The notes under the pieces are model-generated. The model worked only from the letters and a program-made list of their open reading frames with translations. It had not been told where the DNA came from and searched no databases. A program made the position numbers and the translations under genes. This document shows positions 15,575-22,175 of a DNA stretch of 25,698 nucleotides, one piece after another. The DNA comes from Planctomycetota bacterium. Lineage in GTDB: Bacteria > Planctomycetota > Planctomycetia > Pirellulales > Pirellulaceae. Position 1 is the first letter of the stretch. Every line of letters begins with the position of its first letter. The DNA lies in assembly GCA_026692885.1 (NCBI GenBank), contig JAPLNJ010000904.1, forward strand, positions 1 through 25,698, in the 5' to 3' direction.

Positions 15575-16402
15575 ATGGCCATTTCGGTCGTCTGTCCCAG
15601 CTGCAAGAAGCGATTCTCGGTCCACGACAAATTCGCGGGCAAGAAAGGGCCGTGCCCCAAGTGCAAGGCGATCATCCAAGTCCCGGAGAAGACCGAAGAG
15701 GTCGTCGTCCACGTACCGGACGCGTTTGGGCCGAAAGGCACCACGGGACGAGCGGTCCTCAAGCCGGTGGCCCGCGCGGACACCAAGGTCTCGCCGGTCC
15801 TGACCGCGATCGTGATCGTGGCCAGCCTCGCCGTGCTGATCACCGCCTGGCTGCTCCGCTCGCCCAAGGGCGACGTGTCTTGGCTGGTGTTGACGGTCGG
15901 GGCGCTGGGGCTGGCGCCACCGCTGGTCTGGGGCGGGTATGCGTTCTTGCGAGACGACGAACTGGAGGCGTACCGAGGTCGCGAGCTGCTGCTCCGTGCG
16001 TGTATCTGCGGGTTGGTCTATGCGACCGTCTGGGGTGTGGCGGCGTGGGCGGTGCCGAGCCATTCTCCACCGGGATTGCCTACCGGCGGAAACCAGCCCA
16101 ACAAGCAAGCGAGGGAGGCGAAGGTGACTCCGCTGCCTGCGCATCAGGCTGGGGGCCAGGGATCTGGGGGCCAGGGATCTGGGGGCCAGAGATCTGGCCC
16201 GAAACCGCGTAAGATAACGGCAGAAACCATCGCGATTGCGTTAGGAATGATCGCGGTCATGGTCGGGATCGGGGCCTTCGGGGCTTTCGCCACTCTGGAA
16301 TTGGACTTCGGAAAGTGCGTGCTGCACTACGGTTTGTACTTCGCGGTGACCGTCCTGTTGCGATGGATCATGTATCTGGATCCGGTCCTGCTGCCAGTGT
16401 AG
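15575..16402 (+). CDS. Zinc-ribbon multi-pass membrane protein
   Basis: A 275-residue protein of unknown function. Residues 1-35 form a small zinc ribbon with two CxxC pairs (Cys7/Cys10 and Cys27/Cys30), of the type often seen at the N-terminus of planctomycete membrane proteins. About five hydrophobic segments follow: VLTAIVIVASLAVLITAWLL, WLVLTVGALGLAPPLVWGGY, ACICGLVYATVWGVAAWAV, IALGMIAVMVGIGAFGAFAT and YGLYFAVTVLLRWIMYL. A Gly/Gln/Ser-rich hydrophilic loop between segments three and four is encoded by a 15-bp tandem repeat. It follows the ACT gene by eight bases. The zinc ribbon probably faces the cytoplasm; partner unknown. Confidence 0.78.
   Translation: MAISVVCPSCKKRFSVHDKFAGKKGPCPKCKAIIQVPEKTEEVVVHVPDAFGPKGTTGRAVLKPVARADTKVSPVLTAIVIVASLAVLITAWLLRSPKGDVSWLVLTVGALGLAPPLVWGGYAFLRDDELEAYRGRELLLRACICGLVYATVWGVAAWAVPSHSPPGLPTGGNQPNKQAREAKVTPLPAHQAGGQGSGGQGSGGQRSGPKPRKITAETIAIALGMIAVMVGIGAFGAFATLELDFGKCVLHYGLYFAVTVLLRWIMYLDPVLLPV
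16149..16197 (+). repeat. 15-bp in-frame tandem repeat, three copies
   Basis: CTGGGGGCCAGGGAT at 16149-16163 and 16164-16178, then CTGGGGGCCAGAGAT at 16179-16193 and the start of a fourth unit. It encodes a GGQGS-type linker inside the membrane protein. The unit length is a multiple of three, so copy changes would keep the frame. Confidence 0.85.
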
Positions 16403-16529
16403 CCCCACGCGCCAGCGCAGGTGGGGTTGGCGATGTAGTGGCTCGACCCCAGATTCCCGGCAGGGCACTGGCGTTGCCACCCTCGCTGGTGCGTCGGGCG
16501 TGTGTTGTGCAGGGACAGGTGCTAACCTC

Positions 16530-16898
16530 ATGAGCGAAGCGGTCCGTCGTCGGATTTTGGGGATCGGTACGTTGGTCCTGCTGACGCTGGGGACCGTGCT
16601 GTGGTGCGTCGACGCCCACCAGGGCCTCCTGTCTTTGAAGGCGGGCTTAGTGTTCGGGGCGGCTTGGCTCGCCTTTCCGCAAATCACGGCCTTGACCTCC
16701 GCCGGCCCTCCACGTCTGACCTGGGCCATCCTGGCCGGGGCGGTGATCCTGGTGTTCCGCCCCAGAGCGTTTCCGGTCGTGGCCGTCTTGATCGTGGTGA
16801 TGATGATCGTCGAAGGCGCGACCTGGATCTTGCGGCCCTTATCGATGGGACAACCGAAGCTGGGGAAGCGGTCGAGACGCGATCAGCAACCGCTCTGA
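16530..16898 (+). CDS. Small hypothetical membrane protein
   Basis: A 122-residue protein, not recognised. It has three to four hydrophobic segments: ILGIGTLVLLTLGTVLWCV, SLKAGLVFGAAWLAF, LTWAILAGAVILVF, and AFPVVAVLIVVMMIVEGATW. It ends in a short basic tail (KLGKRSRRDQQPL), which points to a cytoplasmic C-terminus. The start is ATG 16530; a GTG at 16500 is also in frame. It follows the zinc-ribbon membrane gene by 127 bp on the same strand and may be part of the same unit. Confidence 0.65.
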   Translation: MSEAVRRRILGIGTLVLLTLGTVLWCVDAHQGLLSLKAGLVFGAAWLAFPQITALTSAGPPRLTWAILAGAVILVFRPRAFPVVAVLIVVMMIVEGATWILRPLSMGQPKLGKRSRRDQQPL

Positions 16899-16916
16899 GC
16901 GAAATCCCAAAGTACG

Positions 16917-16934
16917 TCAGGCTGTCCAGCCTGA
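16917..16934. repeat. Hairpin TCAGGCT-GTCC-AGCCTGA
   Basis: A perfect 7-bp stem with a 4-base loop, 18 bp after the stop of the small membrane gene and directly before the repeat array. It has no T-run. It could aid termination. Confidence 0.6.
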
Positions 16935-16935
16935 T

Positions 16936-17051
16936 GTAGGGTGCATCAAGCGCAGCGCCGATGCACCGTATGCTCGACAGGTGCATCGGCGCTCCGCTTG
17001 ATGCACCCTACAGTCCGCTGGTGCATCGGCGCTCCGCTTGATGCACCCTAC
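16936..17051. repeat. Three-copy 32-bp repeat array, first copy inverted
   Basis: Copies lie at 16936-16967 (inverted), 16980-17011 and 17020-17051 (direct, 40 bp apart, identical). The inverted copy differs from the others at one position. Each copy contains GTGCATC and GATGCAC around a 12-base centre, so each can fold alone and the first can pair with either of the others. It ends two bases before the stop codon of the small minus-strand gene. Confidence 0.9.
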
Positions 17052-17052
17052 G

Positions 17053-17283
17053 CTACGGGGCCGCGCAGAGGCGCTGGAGATCTTGAGCAGTGACCGTAAT
17101 CTGGCGGCAGAAACCGGTGTGTACGCGAACGTACTCCAGTTCCGTACAGGGTTCCGGATCGGCGTGTAGCGTTTGTTCCAGACGCGATTGTTCCGCCGGG
17201 TCGAGTGGAGCCAACTCTCGGGGCCAGATCGTGTTTGTCTCCACAATCAACGCCTCCCGATAACGGTCAAATTTGTCAGCCAT
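17053..17283 (-). CDS. Small hypothetical protein
   Basis: A 76-residue soluble protein, acidic to neutral, not recognised. It begins MADKFDRYREALIVETNT, then has a short helix-prone middle (DPAEQSRLEQTLHADPEP) and a final ITVTAQDLQRL helix. ATG 17283 has GAGGAG ten bases upstream. It is divergent from the HEAT-like gene, whose start lies 94 bp away, so the two may share a promoter region. Its stop lies directly against the repeat array. The gene is supported by the ribosome binding site and a coding-like composition, but no domain can be named. Confidence 0.6.
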   Translation of the reverse strand: MADKFDRYREALIVETNTIWPRELAPLDPAEQSRLEQTLHADPEPCTELEYVRVHTGFCRQITVTAQDLQRLCAAP

Positions 17284-17377
17284 TGCCTGTCGTCTCCTCA
17301 CAGCCGGAACCGAGTTGCGGTATCATGGGTTCGTCGCTAAGTATACGCCCGGAACCGTCGCTGGAAAATATGACAGG

Positions 17378-18934
17378 ATGAGCGAATCACTGGCCACTCT
17401 TCTCGCGGACCTGGACGCGGTCGCACAGCTCGACGCCAAGGCTCAGAAGGCCTGCGCCGAACGCACGCGTTGGCTGCGGACGGCATCGAACCAAGAGATT
17501 CGGGAATTTCTGCAACAGCTGTTGCAGCGCTCGCCGCCAGACGGCCTGCCCCAGGACGCCTGGTTCGCGGCCGCCTGCCTGCAGCTATTCCTACGTCAGC
17601 ACCAGACACCCCAGCACCCACAAGTACCAGCGGCGGACGACGAGACCTGCGAGCTTGTGACGAAACTGGTTCGTCATCTGGGGCCGGCCTGCCGGGCCCG
17701 CGAGCGACTCCTGGCGTGGCTGGTGGCGAGCCAAATTCCCGCGGGATTGACCGGCTTGGCCCAATTGCTGGCCGAGGATCCGCCCGCCGACGCGACGGTT
17801 GTGGCCACGTTGTTGAGTCCGTTCTTTCAACGGCGGAACTACGATCCGCAGCTGCTATTTCCGCGTCTACTGGATGGTCTGGTCCATCCCAGCGCTGCGG
17901 CGGCGGTGCTGGATCTGGCCAACTTTGTCACGCGGGAGGCCTTGACGCCGCGGCATCCGGCCGCCGACAGGGTCGGTACCTTGGCAGCCCTGCTGAGCGG
18001 CGTCGTCGGCCGGCTGGGCTGCTTGGAATCTGCCCCCGCGGATGCCGGTGTGTCGCCCGCGGTCGTGGTCGGCCAAGTCCAGGAGGGGATCACGCTCGCG
18101 GTCTCACTGTGTGACGCGCTCGCCCAGATCGGCGACAATTCCATCGTGGGCAAGCTGTACCAGACACTGGAACTGAGCCACCGCCGGGTGCGGGCCGAAG
18201 CGGCTTATGCCCTGGCGCGTCTGGGCGAACAGGCGGGCGCGGACACACTCGTGGCGTTGGCCGCCGAACCGGTGGTCCGCCTGCGCGTGCTGGCGTACGC
18301 CGAAGAATTGGGCATCCTGGACAAAATCGAAGCATCGTATCGTACGGAACAGGCCCGCGCCGAGGCGGAGTTGGCGCTGTGGCTGGCCCAGCCCTCCCAG
18401 CTGGGATATCCGCCCACGCGTTGCGAGTTGATTGACACGCGTCTGCTCTACTGGCCGGGCTATGACAGGCCGATTCGGTGTTCGTTGTTTCGATTCACGT
18501 ACCAGTTCGGTGACCGCAGCTTCAGCAACATCGGCCTGACGGGGCCGTTGGTACACGCCTTCGCAGCGGACCTGTTGGACCTGGCTCCCGACGACATCTA
18601 CGCCGCGTTTGCCGGCTGGCAAGCCGAACACGCGGAGATTTACGAGATCGAGCTGGACGGCTTGGACGAGGCCCAACGCAGCGAGGTTTTCCGGCTGGAG
18701 CGATGTCTGCGGGACGAAGGCTATGAGGCCGTCGAACCGTTGAAACTGGGGCACTTTTTCGGCGCGAAGGTGCTGGTGGCGAGGGTGCTGCGTCAAGGGC
18801 AGCCGGGTGCGGCCGTCGTGGGTCCCGATCTAGTCTATTGGCTGCCTCGGTCGGCAAGTCGGCGTCCGCCCGGTCCGGACGAAGCCTACTGGATCTACAA
18901 AGGCCGCCGCTTGCTGAGGGCTTTCAACCCCTGA
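17378..18934 (+). CDS. Large HEAT-repeat-like protein
   Basis: A 518-residue protein, mostly helical and alanine/leucine-rich. The part around residues 215-320 reads like HEAT repeats (LCDALAQIGDNSIVGKLYQT, then HRRVRAEAAYALARLGEQAG, then VVRLRVLAYAEELG). The C-terminal 150 residues differ: they contain aromatic and acidic stretches (FRFTYQFGDRSFSNIGLTGP, DDIYAAFAGWQAEH) and end with EAYWIYKGRRLLRAFNP. That part I do not recognise. No signal peptide or membrane segment is seen, so a cytoplasmic scaffold or binding role is likely. The start is ATG 17378; the open frame extends to 17273 without a better site. It is the first gene of a run of five closely spaced plus-strand genes. Confidence 0.75.
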   Translation: MSESLATLLADLDAVAQLDAKAQKACAERTRWLRTASNQEIREFLQQLLQRSPPDGLPQDAWFAAACLQLFLRQHQTPQHPQVPAADDETCELVTKLVRHLGPACRARERLLAWLVASQIPAGLTGLAQLLAEDPPADATVVATLLSPFFQRRNYDPQLLFPRLLDGLVHPSAAAAVLDLANFVTREALTPRHPAADRVGTLAALLSGVVGRLGCLESAPADAGVSPAVVVGQVQEGITLAVSLCDALAQIGDNSIVGKLYQTLELSHRRVRAEAAYALARLGEQAGADTLVALAAEPVVRLRVLAYAEELGILDKIEASYRTEQARAEAELALWLAQPSQLGYPPTRCELIDTRLLYWPGYDRPIRCSLFRFTYQFGDRSFSNIGLTGPLVHAFAADLLDLAPDDIYAAFAGWQAEHAEIYEIELDGLDEAQRSEVFRLERCLRDEGYEAVEPLKLGHFFGAKVLVARVLRQGQPGAAVVGPDLVYWLPRSASRRPPGPDEAYWIYKGRRLLRAFNP

Positions 18935-18940
18935 TCCAGC

Positions 18941-19444
18941 ATGATCCATCCGGCGGCCCTGGCGATCGACCAACTTCTCCGCGAGTGCCAGATCGTGCGC
19001 ACCCGCCGCAGTGGGCCAGGCGGACAGCATCGGAACAAGGTCGAAACAGCCGTCGTGATCACGCATCTGCCATCGGGCGTGAAGGGCGAGGCCAGTGAGC
19101 GGTGAAGCCAATCGCAGAACCGCGCGATGGCCGTGTTTCGACTGCGGGTCAATTTGGCCCTGGCCGTACGACACGACCGTCCGCTGCCGATCCTGCCCAG
19201 CGCTGGCTGGCTGGCTCGTTGCCGCAGCCACCGCTTGACCCTCAGCGCGCGCCATGCAGATTTTCCAGGACTGCTGGCGGAAGCCTTGGACGTCTTGGCA
19301 AGCTTCGACATGGATGTGAGAATGGCCGCCAAGACCTTGGGGATCAACGCTTCCCAATTGGTTAAACTATTGCAGCTGGAACCACGGGCCTTGGCCCAAG
19401 TAAACGTCCGTCGCCGTGAACTTGGGCAGGTGACACTGCGGTGA
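18941..19444 (+). pseudogene. Release-factor-like GGQ protein interrupted by one in-frame TGA
   Basis: Homologue of the small release-factor-like proteins that carry the GGQ peptidyl-hydrolase domain without codon-reading domains. Residues 20-40 read RTRRSGPGGQHRNKVETAVV, with GGQ at 27-29. After GVKGEASER the frame meets TGA (19103-19105, codon 55), then continues with SQSQNRAMAVFRLRVNLALA and on to a TGA at 19442-19444 with no other stop. Relatives have Arg at that codon, as in EASERRSQ.NR, so one CGA-to-TGA change explains it. The C-terminal part (MDVRMAAKTLGINASQLVKL, then a basic NVRRRELGQ) is intact. Either a recent nonsense mutation, a base error, or real UGA readthrough. It starts six bases after the HEAT-like gene and ends 40 bp before the NUDIX gene. 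Confidence 0.82.
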
Positions 19445-19484
19445 GGCAGGCGAAGCAAAACGGTCAACAAGGAGAAAAGAGGTC

Positions 19485-19886
19485 ATGAAGCATTCGGCCG
19501 GTACGCTGCTCTACCGTTTCCGCGAGGGCCAATTGGAGGTGCTTTTGATCCATGCCTCGGGCAACTACAATCGGCACGCACCGTGGGGCATTCCCAAGGG
19601 GGTGCCCGACGCAGGCGAGGATTTGGAAGCCACCGCCCGCCGCGAGACGTGGGAAGAAACCGGAGTCACGGCTGGCGAACTGCAGTCCTTGGCCTGGATC
19701 GACTATCGCACGGGCCGCAAACGCGTGTATGCTTTCGCCGGACCAGCTCCGCTCGACGCAGCCCCGCATTGTGCGTCGTGGGAAGTCGATCGGGCCGAGT
19801 TCGTCACCTGGGACCAGGCCCGCCGTCTGCTCCATCCCGACCAGGCGCCGTTTCTCGACCGGCTGGAACAACTGCTCAAACCTTGA
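19485..19886 (+). CDS. NUDIX hydrolase
   Basis: A 133-residue NUDIX-fold pyrophosphohydrolase, acting on nucleoside diphosphates linked to another group. The NUDIX box is complete at residues 39-61 (G, five residues, E, seven residues, then RETWEETGV). WGIPKG just before it is typical of diadenosine-polyphosphate and NTP pyrophosphatase-like members. SAGTLLYR near the start is the first strand. Its length is that of a single-domain enzyme. The start is ATG 19485, preceded by AAGGAG and AGAGGT. It lies in the run between the release-factor-like and PqaA-like genes, with gaps of 40 and 34 bp. The substrate is not defined by sequence. Confidence 0.9.
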   Translation: MKHSAGTLLYRFREGQLEVLLIHASGNYNRHAPWGIPKGVPDAGEDLEATARRETWEETGVTAGELQSLAWIDYRTGRKRVYAFAGPAPLDAAPHCASWEVDRAEFVTWDQARRLLHPDQAPFLDRLEQLLKP

Positions 19887-19920
19887 TGATGGATGTAACC
19901 CACGAGACCGAGGAGCCCGC

Positions 19921-21282
19921 ATGAAGAACTGTCTCATCTCTGTCGTGCTGTGTGGCCCTTTCTTGGCAACGGGTTTGCTGCTGGCGGCGCCGCCAGCGCA
20001 GGGCCCGTTGGCCGACTATGTGGCTAAGCCTGACGCCAGTTACCGCTGGGTGAAAAAGCGGACCGGCAACTTCTTATCCGCCTCGTACACCGAGTTGATT
20101 CTCACCTCGCAGACTTGGCGCGACATTGCGTGGAAACATCAATTGTTCGTGATCAAGCCGTACGCGATGCAAAAGGACCCGCACCACGCCCTGCTGTTCA
20201 TCACGGGCGGCAACTGGCGCGACGAACTGGAGCAGCCTTCCAGCCCAGGCCCCTCGAACGATGAAGCGCGTTTGTACGTGTCCTTGGCCGAGTTGCTCAA
20301 GACCCCGGTCGCCGTGTTGTTTCACGTGCCCCAGCAGCCGATCTTCGGCGGCAAGAAGGAAGATGCGGCCATTGCCTATACCTTCGACGAGTTTCTGAAA
20401 ACCGGCGATCCCGAATGGCCCCTACTGCTGCCGATGGTCAAGAGCGCTGTCCGCGGTATGGACGCTGTCCAGGAGTTCGCTCAACAGGCATGGTCGCTGG
20501 AATTGAAGACGTTCACGGTCACCGGGGCCTCGAAGCGCGGCTGGACGACCTGGCTGACCGGCGCCACGGATAGTCGCGTGACAGCCATCGCGCCGATGGT
20601 TATCGACATGCTGAACATGGGTCCGCAGTTGGAGCATCAAGAGCAGACCTGGGGCGACATGTCCTATAAGATCCGTGACTACACCGAGCGTGGACTCCAC
20701 AAGCAACTGCGCAGCGCCAGCGGCCGGACGTTGCGGGCCATCGTGGATCCGTTCGAGTATCGGGAACAGCTGCAGCAGCCGAAGTTGATGATTCTCGGCA
20801 CGAACGACCCCTATTGGACGCTGGATGCCCTGAATTTGTATTGGTCGGACCTGGCTGGCGAGAAGTACATCCTGTACATGCCCAACAAGGGTCACGGCCT
20901 GGGCGACTACGGCCGAGTATTCGGCAGCCTGAACGCGATCCACCAGCACGTCGCCAACGGTCGGCCGTTGCCGAAGTTGTCCTGGGAATTCGCCCAGCAG
21001 GACCGCGTGCTGCGGCTGGCGATCGCGTCGAGCCCGCCGGCGGCCAAAGTCATCGCCTGGGTCGCCACCTCGCCGACCAAGGACTTCCGCGAGGCCAAGT
21101 GGGAGTCGTCGGCCATGCACGCCGATGGCCAGCGGCAGGTGTTCGACCTGCCCCTTCCCCAACAGGGTTTTGCGGCCGTCTTGGGGGAAGCCGAATATGC
21201 GTCGGACGATGCCCCCTACTTCTTTTCGACCAACGTGCGGATCAGCGGTGCGGAGTCGCCGCCGACGCAGAGGCAGCGATGA
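19921..21282 (+). CDS. PhoPQ-activated pathogenicity-related (PqaA-like) alpha/beta hydrolase
   Basis: A 453-residue exported protein of the PhoPQ-activated pathogenicity-related family. An N-terminal signal peptide (hydrophobic 5-22) is followed by [14 protein letters not shown]. The core is an alpha/beta hydrolase: [12 protein letters not shown], then [20 protein letters not shown] with the likely nucleophile Ser204, [10 protein letters not shown], and [20 protein letters not shown] with a candidate acid. The catalytic His is probably in PNKGHGLGD. Despite the family name, no pathogenic role follows, and no biochemical function is established from sequence. ATG 19921 has GAGGAG five bases upstream. 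The stop overlaps the start of cysC (ATGA), so the two are translationally coupled. Confidence 0.88.
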   Translation: MKNCLISVVLCGPFLATGLLLAAPPAQGPLADYVAKPDASYRWVKKRTGNFLSASYTELILTSQTWRDIAWKHQLFVIKPYAMQKDPHHALLFITGGNWRDELEQPSSPGPSNDEARLYVSLAELLKTPVAVLFHVPQQPIFGGKKEDAAIAYTFDEFLKTGDPEWPLLLPMVKSAVRGMDAVQEFAQQAWSLELKTFTVTGASKRGWTTWLTGATDSRVTAIAPMVIDMLNMGPQLEHQEQTWGDMSYKIRDYTERGLHKQLRSASGRTLRAIVDPFEYREQLQQPKLMILGTNDPYWTLDALNLYWSDLAGEKYILYMPNKGHGLGDYGRVFGSLNAIHQHVANGRPLPKLSWEFAQQDRVLRLAIASSPPAAKVIAWVATSPTKDFREAKWESSAMHADGQRQVFDLPLPQQGFAAVLGEAEYASDDAPYFFSTNVRISGAESPPTQRQR

Positions 21283-21986
21283 CCGAGCCTGATCGGGGGA
21301 CAACTTGGGTGACCTGGCACGACCACGCCGTGGCCCGCGAGCAGCGGGAACGTCTGAACGGCCACCGCGGGTGCGTCGTCTGGTTCACCGGGTTCAGCGG
21401 CTGCGGTAAGAGCACGATCGCCAATGCCGTAGACTGCAAACTGCACGCCCTGGGGATCCACGGATTTCTGCTGGACGGCGACAACGTTCGGCACGGGCTG
21501 AACGCCAGTCCGGCGCTGTTGGCCGAGCACGGGGAAGCCTTCGCCCAACGCTTCGGGCTGGGTTTTTCGGCCGCCGACCGTGAGGAGAACATCCGCCGCA
21601 TCGGCGCCGTGGCAGAACTGTTCGCGTCGGCCGGCCTGCTCACGCTGACGGCGTTTGTCAGCCCCTATCGGCGTGACCGCGATGCCGTGCGCCGACGGGT
21701 CGAGCGAGCCGGTCGTCCAGGTGATTTCGTGGAAGTGTTCGTGGATACACCGCTGGAGGTCTGCGAGGCGCGAGATCCCAAAGGGTTGTACAAGAAGGCC
21801 CGCGCGGGAGAACTCCGGCAGTTCACGGGAATCGACGACCCCTACGAGCCGCCACTGCAACCCGAGCTGACCCTAGCCGGTGCCAGCCAACCCCCGGATG
21901 TGCTCGCCGAGGAAGTCCTCGCATTTCTGCAGCGCAGCGGCTGTATCGCGGCAGAAAAACCGAACTCCGACCTCTGCGTCAGGTAG
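21279..21986 (+). CDS. cysC: Adenylyl-sulfate kinase (APS kinase)
   Basis: A 235-residue APS kinase, phosphorylating adenosine 5'-phosphosulfate to PAPS with ATP. Walker A is GFSGCGKST (38-46). [11 protein letters not shown] binds [18 protein letters not shown] is the conserved helix, [10 protein letters not shown] follows, and [20 protein letters not shown] with [12 protein letters not shown] completes the family. An insertion of about 17 residues ([17 protein letters not shown]) sits between RHGLN and [10 protein letters not shown], where classical CysC is continuous. Residues 1-30 also extend beyond the usual start. It overlaps the PqaA-like gene by four bases (ATGA). No sulfate adenylyltransferase is nearby, so it may supply PAPS for sulfation and not for assimilation; that is an inference. 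Confidence 0.93.
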   Translation: MTEPDRGTTWVTWHDHAVAREQRERLNGHRGCVVWFTGFSGCGKSTIANAVDCKLHALGIHGFLLDGDNVRHGLNASPALLAEHGEAFAQRFGLGFSAADREENIRRIGAVAELFASAGLLTLTAFVSPYRRDRDAVRRRVERAGRPGDFVEVFVDTPLEVCEARDPKGLYKKARAGELRQFTGIDDPYEPPLQPELTLAGASQPPDVLAEEVLAFLQRSGCIAAEKPNSDLCVR

Positions 21987-22024
21987 GCCTGCGGACTCCT
22001 GAATATTTCATCGCACAGCACTAT

Positions 22025-22033
22025 CCCCCCCCC
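22025..22033. other. Run of nine C
   Basis: A nine-base C homopolymer in the 170-bp gap before the hybrid kinase, about 150 bp upstream of its start. A TATAAT lies at 22046-22051 but without a recognisable -35. It may be a slippage-prone site. Confidence 0.4.
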
Positions 22034-22133
22034 GTTCAACCGTGGTATAATTCCCCCGTTCATTGGTGCTCTACCGTGCGCGGCTGAGTTTGGCTCGTTT
22101 GGCCGTGACCCAACGGAGCCTGCTGAAGAAGTC

Positions 22134-22155
22134 GTAGGGTGGGCTGTGCCCACCC
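22134..22155 (+). repeat. GTAGGGTGGGC-type repeat in the kinase leader
   Basis: GTAGGGTGGGC-TGT-GCCCACC forms an 8-bp stem (22137-22144 with 22148-22155) and a 3-base loop. It ends eight bases before the GGGAG ribosome binding site of the hybrid kinase, so it would form part of the mRNA leader. Confidence 0.7.
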
Positions 22156-22175
22156 CAACTAACGGGAGCCAAAGC

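Noticed and set aside
16936..17051. Possible CRISPR array
   Set aside because: Only three units, one inverted, spacers of 8-12 bp, units palindromic, and no cas genes.
19106..19444. Independent gene starting after the TGA in the release-factor-like locus
   Set aside because: ATG 19127 lacks a ribosome binding site and the sequence is plainly the C-terminal part of the upstream frame, though reinitiation cannot be excluded.
22046..22051. TATAAT as a firm promoter for the hybrid kinase
   Set aside because: No -35 element at the expected spacing; a single hexamer is weak evidence in this genome.
22146..22175. Upstream GTG start for the hybrid kinase
   Set aside because: It lies inside a dispersed repeat and has no ribosome binding site; GTG 22176 has GGGAG at proper distance.
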